A DNA stretch of 16,283 nt from CAYLLD01 sp964425135 (GTDB lineage: Bacteria; Pseudomonadota; Alphaproteobacteria; Rhodobacterales; Rhodobacteraceae): NCBI GenBank assembly GCA_964425135.1, contig CAYRKW010000073.1, positions 1 through 16,283 on the forward strand. The letters are read 5' to 3'. How positions within the stretch are numbered: the stretch's first letter is position 1; each line of letters opens with the position of its first letter. A program made the translations under genes and the position numbers. Of the stretch, positions 13,467-16,283 are shown piece after piece. Below the pieces are notes generated by a model. The model was not told the DNA's origin. It worked only from the letters and a program-made list of their open reading frames with translations, and did not search any database.

Positions 13467-14768
13467 CTAAAGCCTGATATCAAGGCCGGTTTGGCCGTTT
13501 CGCATCGCAGCAAGGTCGATGGTACGCTCACCGTCGAGTGCTGCGCTCTGACTGCGCGCGCCACTGTTGCGCTCATCTTCTGCGGTTTCCTGCTCTGATT
13601 GCCAATTTTGTGTGAAGTTCAGATTAATGTTGTCAAAACCGGCTTGCCCCAATTCCCGCTGCAAAAGCGATTCATAGCGTCGCATCAGGTCAAGAACGTC
13701 CGAGCGTTCGGCGCTCACCTGCGCCATCATTCCGCTCTCGGTTGGGGTCAATTGCATAACAATCCGCCCCAATTCCGGCGGATCAAGCCGGATTTCCACC
13801 CGCCCGCTATTGGACCGAACAAGTTGGGCCACGATATCCTGTACTATCGGTGCAGGCTGCACAATCGGTTTGGGCGCAGCGGTGGAGGCGGAATGAACCG
13901 CGATATCATGGGCAAGACTGGACGAGGGGGCAGGCATGATCCCAAGACTGATTTCTTCCATCATCAGACCGGGTTTGAGCATAGGTGCCGCAGTCGGAAG
14001 AGTGGCCGTGGCCATCCCCACAACAGGCGTGTTGGGACGGGGAGCCTCAATAGAAGCATTTGCAACAGGTGCATGCGTCTCCCGCGACACTGTCGTGTGT
14101 TCAACGCGTGAGACTGCTGATTGCCGAAGTGACAGTCCGCTTTCAACCACGCTCACTCCAGCCACGGCGCGGGGTGAAATCTGCGACGTCGTTTGCGCGA
14201 CGTTCACCTGAATATCAGCCGACGCTGGTTGAAGTTGTGTCGATGCTTGCGCCGTTTCCGATTGCGCAGATGCAACCTGCGGCTCCGAAGCCGTGAGTTC
14301 AGCCGCAATCACGGGAGTGTTGGGATCATCACTTGAAACGCCCTGTATCGGCGCAGTGTCGGCGTCAGATACAATCTCACCTGCTGGTTTGCCTTCGACC
14401 AGAACACCCGACGGATCATCGGCACCACTGACTTCCTGCGCTTCAACGATATCGTCTGGCGTTTCTTCGGGTTCCACCTCACCAGACGGTGTCTCGTCCG
14501 GCAGCGAGAGTGTCAGCTCTGGCGATGATGCAAATACGAAGGCGTCACTCGCCACCACGTCGGTCGTCTCAGACGGATCGCTTTGCGTCAAAACCGCGTC
14601 CGCGGAAGGGGGAATGAGAGCGCTTTCCAGCACAATCTCACCATCGCCCGTGTCACGTTCTAATATCGCATCCACATCAAACGCGACCTCTTCACCTTCT
14701 GGTGTTTGCGATTTCGGCCGCTCGCTCTTAATGCCACCTGTGCTCGCAATCAGATTTACAATGTCCAT
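13467..14768 (-). CDS. fliK: Flagellar hook-length control protein FliK
   Basis: FliK measures hook length and switches the export gate from hook to filament substrates by contacting FlhB. The product has 433 residues. Residues 1-300 are low-complexity, acidic and rich in Ser, Thr, Ala, Pro and Val, as expected for the ruler part. The conserved C-terminal domain is at about 315-390, with VRSNSGRVEIRLDPPELGRI around 317-336 (LDPPELG is the family signature) and LLQRELGQAGF later. GAGCGGGG lies upstream of the ATG. It is first in a fliK-flgD pair and divergent from flgJ across a 111-base spacer. Sequence outside the C-terminal domain is not expected to be conserved. Confidence 0.92.
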   Translation of the reverse strand: MDIVNLIASTGGIKSERPKSQTPEGEEVAFDVDAILERDTGDGEIVLESALIPPSADAVLTQSDPSETTDVVASDAFVFASSPELTLSLPDETPSGEVEPEETPDDIVEAQEVSGADDPSGVLVEGKPAGEIVSDADTAPIQGVSSDDPNTPVIAAELTASEPQVASAQSETAQASTQLQPASADIQVNVAQTTSQISPRAVAGVSVVESGLSLRQSAVSRVEHTTVSRETHAPVANASIEAPRPNTPVVGMATATLPTAAPMLKPGLMMEEISLGIMPAPSSSLAHDIAVHSASTAAPKPIVQPAPIVQDIVAQLVRSNSGRVEIRLDPPELGRIVMQLTPTESGMMAQVSAERSDVLDLMRRYESLLQRELGQAGFDNINLNFTQNWQSEQETAEDERNSGARSQSAALDGERTIDLAAMRNGQTGLDIRL

Positions 14769-14879
14769 GCTGCCCCGCTCATGAATTCACGTCACAGGGT
14801 ATCGCATCAATTACTTTACGTTATTTTCAGGGAAATCGCGTTTTCTGCTGCCAGGACAAGAAATTTGCGGAGAATTTGA
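14769..14879. promoter_or_regulatory. Divergent fliK/flgJ spacer
   Basis: The 111 bases between the two divergent flagellar starts must hold promoters for both directions, unless read-through occurs. I looked for a sigma54 GG-N10-GC element, a sigma28 TAAAG-N15-GCCGATAA element and a CtrA TTAA-N7-TTAA site and found no good match. A near match to sigma54 (GG-N11-GC at 14851-14865) has the wrong spacing. Confidence 0.4.
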
Positions 14880-15185
14880 ATGACCGACCCGATTTCTGCG
14901 CTCGCGCGGACGGCGCTGCCGCAAAAACAGGCGCAATCAGATAAAACCGATCCGGCGCTTTGGAAAGTTGCCAAAGAGTTTGAGGCGGTGTTTCTCAACG
15001 AAATGCTCAAACATTCGGGTTTGAACAAAACCAGCGATACGTTTGGGGGCGGGGCAGGCGAGGAGGCTTTTGGCTCCATGCTCACCTCACAATACGCAAA
15101 GCAGCTCTCATCTGTGGGCGGGATCGGCATCGCCCAACACATCTATGACGGATTGATAAATAAAGGAAAAACCGATGACCAATAA
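14880..15185 (+). CDS. flgJ: Flagellar rod-binding protein, FlgJ N-terminal domain only
   Basis: A 101-residue protein matching the rod-binding domain of FlgJ, which scaffolds assembly of the flagellar rod in the periplasm. The signature is VAKEFEAVFLNEMLKHSG (30-47), then FGGGAGEEAFGSMLTSQYA and a C-terminal GIGIAQHIYD. The C-terminal muramidase domain of enterobacterial FlgJ is missing. In alphaproteobacteria this is normal, as a separate lytic transglycosylase such as SltF does that work. GCGGAG lies eight bases before the ATG. The last 11 bases overlap the next gene, indicating an operon. Confidence 0.92.
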   Translation: MTDPISALARTALPQKQAQSDKTDPALWKVAKEFEAVFLNEMLKHSGLNKTSDTFGGGAGEEAFGSMLTSQYAKQLSSVGGIGIAQHIYDGLINKGKTDDQ

Positions 15186-15543
15186 GGACGGATTGAAGGC
15201 GGCCAAGAAGGTGTTGAAGACGATTTTGATCGAACGGGACCGCATTATCAATGGCCAGCTTCTGGAGATTGAAGACGATATCGAAGCGCGTGTGACTGCG
15301 ATGGAGGCAATTTCAGTCCCCAAGGCCGATGCCAGTGGGGAGTTTATCGCCGTTGTCCGGCAAATCTTGCACGAATCTCAGCGTAATTCCGAGCTGATAA
15401 ACGCCGCCGCACAAGGCATAGCGGAGGCGCAATCTTACATAAGCGAGCTTGTTGCGCTACGCACATCGCTCGGCACATATGATGCCAGCGGGCAGAAATC
15501 GGGCGGTCCGGTCGGTGCAGAAAGTATCAGCAAACGCGCTTGA
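15175..15543 (+). CDS. FlgN-like flagellar export chaperone
   Basis: A 122-residue helical protein. The order of helices, the small size and the C-terminal SLGTYDASGQ fit alphaproteobacterial FlgN-like proteins, which chaperone the hook-filament junction proteins FlgK and FlgL. It overlaps flgJ by 11 bases (ATGACCAATAA shared), so it belongs to the same operon. FlgN proteins are poorly conserved, so the assignment rests partly on context. An alternative is a small uncharacterised flagellar protein. The next gene, an oxidoreductase, starts about 100 bases on and is not flagellar. Confidence 0.65.
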   Translation: MTNKDGLKAAKKVLKTILIERDRIINGQLLEIEDDIEARVTAMEAISVPKADASGEFIAVVRQILHESQRNSELINAAAQGIAEAQSYISELVALRTSLGTYDASGQKSGGPVGAESISKRA

Positions 15544-15645
15544 CCCGGTATCATCAATGCAACAACATGACCCCACCTGATTGACCGCTCAGGCCCCAGA
15601 CGCGATACCGATGGCACGCAAGGCGTCGGCAAGTTGGAGCGGGTC

Positions 15646-16283
15646 ATGACACAGATCGGAATTGGAATTGTAGGCGGCGGCTATATGGGCAAGGCGCATG
15701 CCGTGGCCATGTCGTCGGTGGCGGCTGTCTTCAACACCGAGCTTCGCCCAAAGCTCGAAATGGTCTGTGCCAGCACGCCCAAGACGGCTGAAAAATATCA
15801 GAAGGCCTACGGATTTGCGCGCGCAACCGACGATCCGATGGCCCTTGTCCGCGATGATGCGGTTGAAGCGGTGATCATTGCCTCGCCGCAAGAAACACAT
15901 CGGGATATTGCACTGGCAGCCTTTGCTGCGGGAAAACCGGTCTTTTGCGAGAAACCGCTTGGCTCAGGTCTTGCGGATGGCATGGCGATGGTTGAGGCGG
16001 CGCAGACTTCAGGTTGCGTTAATATGACTGGCTTTAATTATATCCGCACGCCCGCCTCGCAATTTGCGCGCCAGCTTATATCGGACGGTCATATCGGTGA
16101 ACTGACATGGTTTCGCGGCGAGCATACAGAGGATTTCCTCGCTGATCCTGCCGCGCCCTCCACCTGGCGCACGCAAGGAGACGCGAATGGGACCATGGGC
16201 GATCTGGCTCCGCATATGATCAACGGTGCGCTCGCGCTCATCGGGAGTATCTCCGCGATCAACGCCGATATAGAAATCGTCCA
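15646..16283 (+). CDS. Gfo/Idh/MocA-family oxidoreductase, partial (3' end beyond window)
   Basis: An NAD(P)-dependent oxidoreductase of the glucose-fructose oxidoreductase/inositol dehydrogenase family, usually acting on sugars or inositols. The first 212 residues are visible. The Rossmann motif GIVGGGYMGKAHA is at 7-19, IASPQETH at 78-85, and the family's EKPL at 102-105, whose Lys is catalytic. GDLAPHMING (185-194) corresponds to the D/H metal- or substrate-side motif of this family. The ATG at 15646 follows GGAGCGGG by a few bases. The frame is open to the right edge; the missing part is probably 130-170 residues. It follows the flagellar genes but is unlikely to be part of them. Confidence 0.92.
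   Translation, partial: MTQIGIGIVGGGYMGKAHAVAMSSVAAVFNTELRPKLEMVCASTPKTAEKYQKAYGFARATDDPMALVRDDAVEAVIIASPQETHRDIALAAFAAGKPVFCEKPLGSGLADGMAMVEAAQTSGCVNMTGFNYIRTPASQFARQLISDGHIGELTWFRGEHTEDFLADPAAPSTWRTQGDANGTMGDLAPHMINGALALIGSISAINADIEIV

Overview
The window looks like chromosomal DNA of a marine-type alphaproteobacterium, most likely Rhodobacterales (Roseobacter group). The basis is the elongator tRNA-Met sequence, a short FlgJ with only the rod-binding domain, the style of the FliK, FlgD and FlgN proteins, an RTX protein, and the composition. This placement is inferred from family knowledge, not from a database search. I see no insertion sequence, integrase, CRISPR array or rRNA.

Region 1 (1-5035, all minus strand, read right to left): glycerol kinase, then hisB with a good sigma70-type promoter in front of it, then hisH 19 bases further on. 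An M20-family deacylase follows, and last an RTX calcium-binding repeat protein that runs off the left edge. hisA and hisF are not in the window.

Region 2 (5036-6534): the glpK/NUDIX divergent spacer carries repeated TGGCGC half-sites, a direct repeat and a perfect consensus DnaA box. After it come a NUDIX hydrolase (+) and a tRNA-Met(CAT). Then there are almost 700 bases without a convincing protein gene, holding a perfect 14-base palindrome, a strong intrinsic terminator and a further stem-loop; a small RNA may end at the terminator.

Region 3 (6535-11765, plus strand): an ArsC/Spx-family protein, then a tightly packed catabolic set. The set is a phytanoyl-CoA-dioxygenase-like Fe/2-oxoglutarate enzyme, a beta-hydroxyacid dehydrogenase with a GRT motif like sulfolactaldehyde reductase YihU, a BDH2-like short-chain dehydrogenase, and a D-erythronate-dehydrogenase-like (DenD) epimerase-fold enzyme. 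A LuxR-type regulator follows. The combination suggests oxidative breakdown of a small, highly oxygenated or strongly anionic acid. The substrate is unknown, and this is the best candidate here for an undescribed pathway.

Region 4 (11890-15543): an exported coiled-coil protein of unknown function (+), a convergent hairpin region, then a small flagellar island. fliK and flgD run on the minus strand, and flgJ (rod-binding) and a FlgN-like gene run divergently on the plus strand. A Gfo/Idh/MocA oxidoreductase starts at 15646 and is cut by the right edge.
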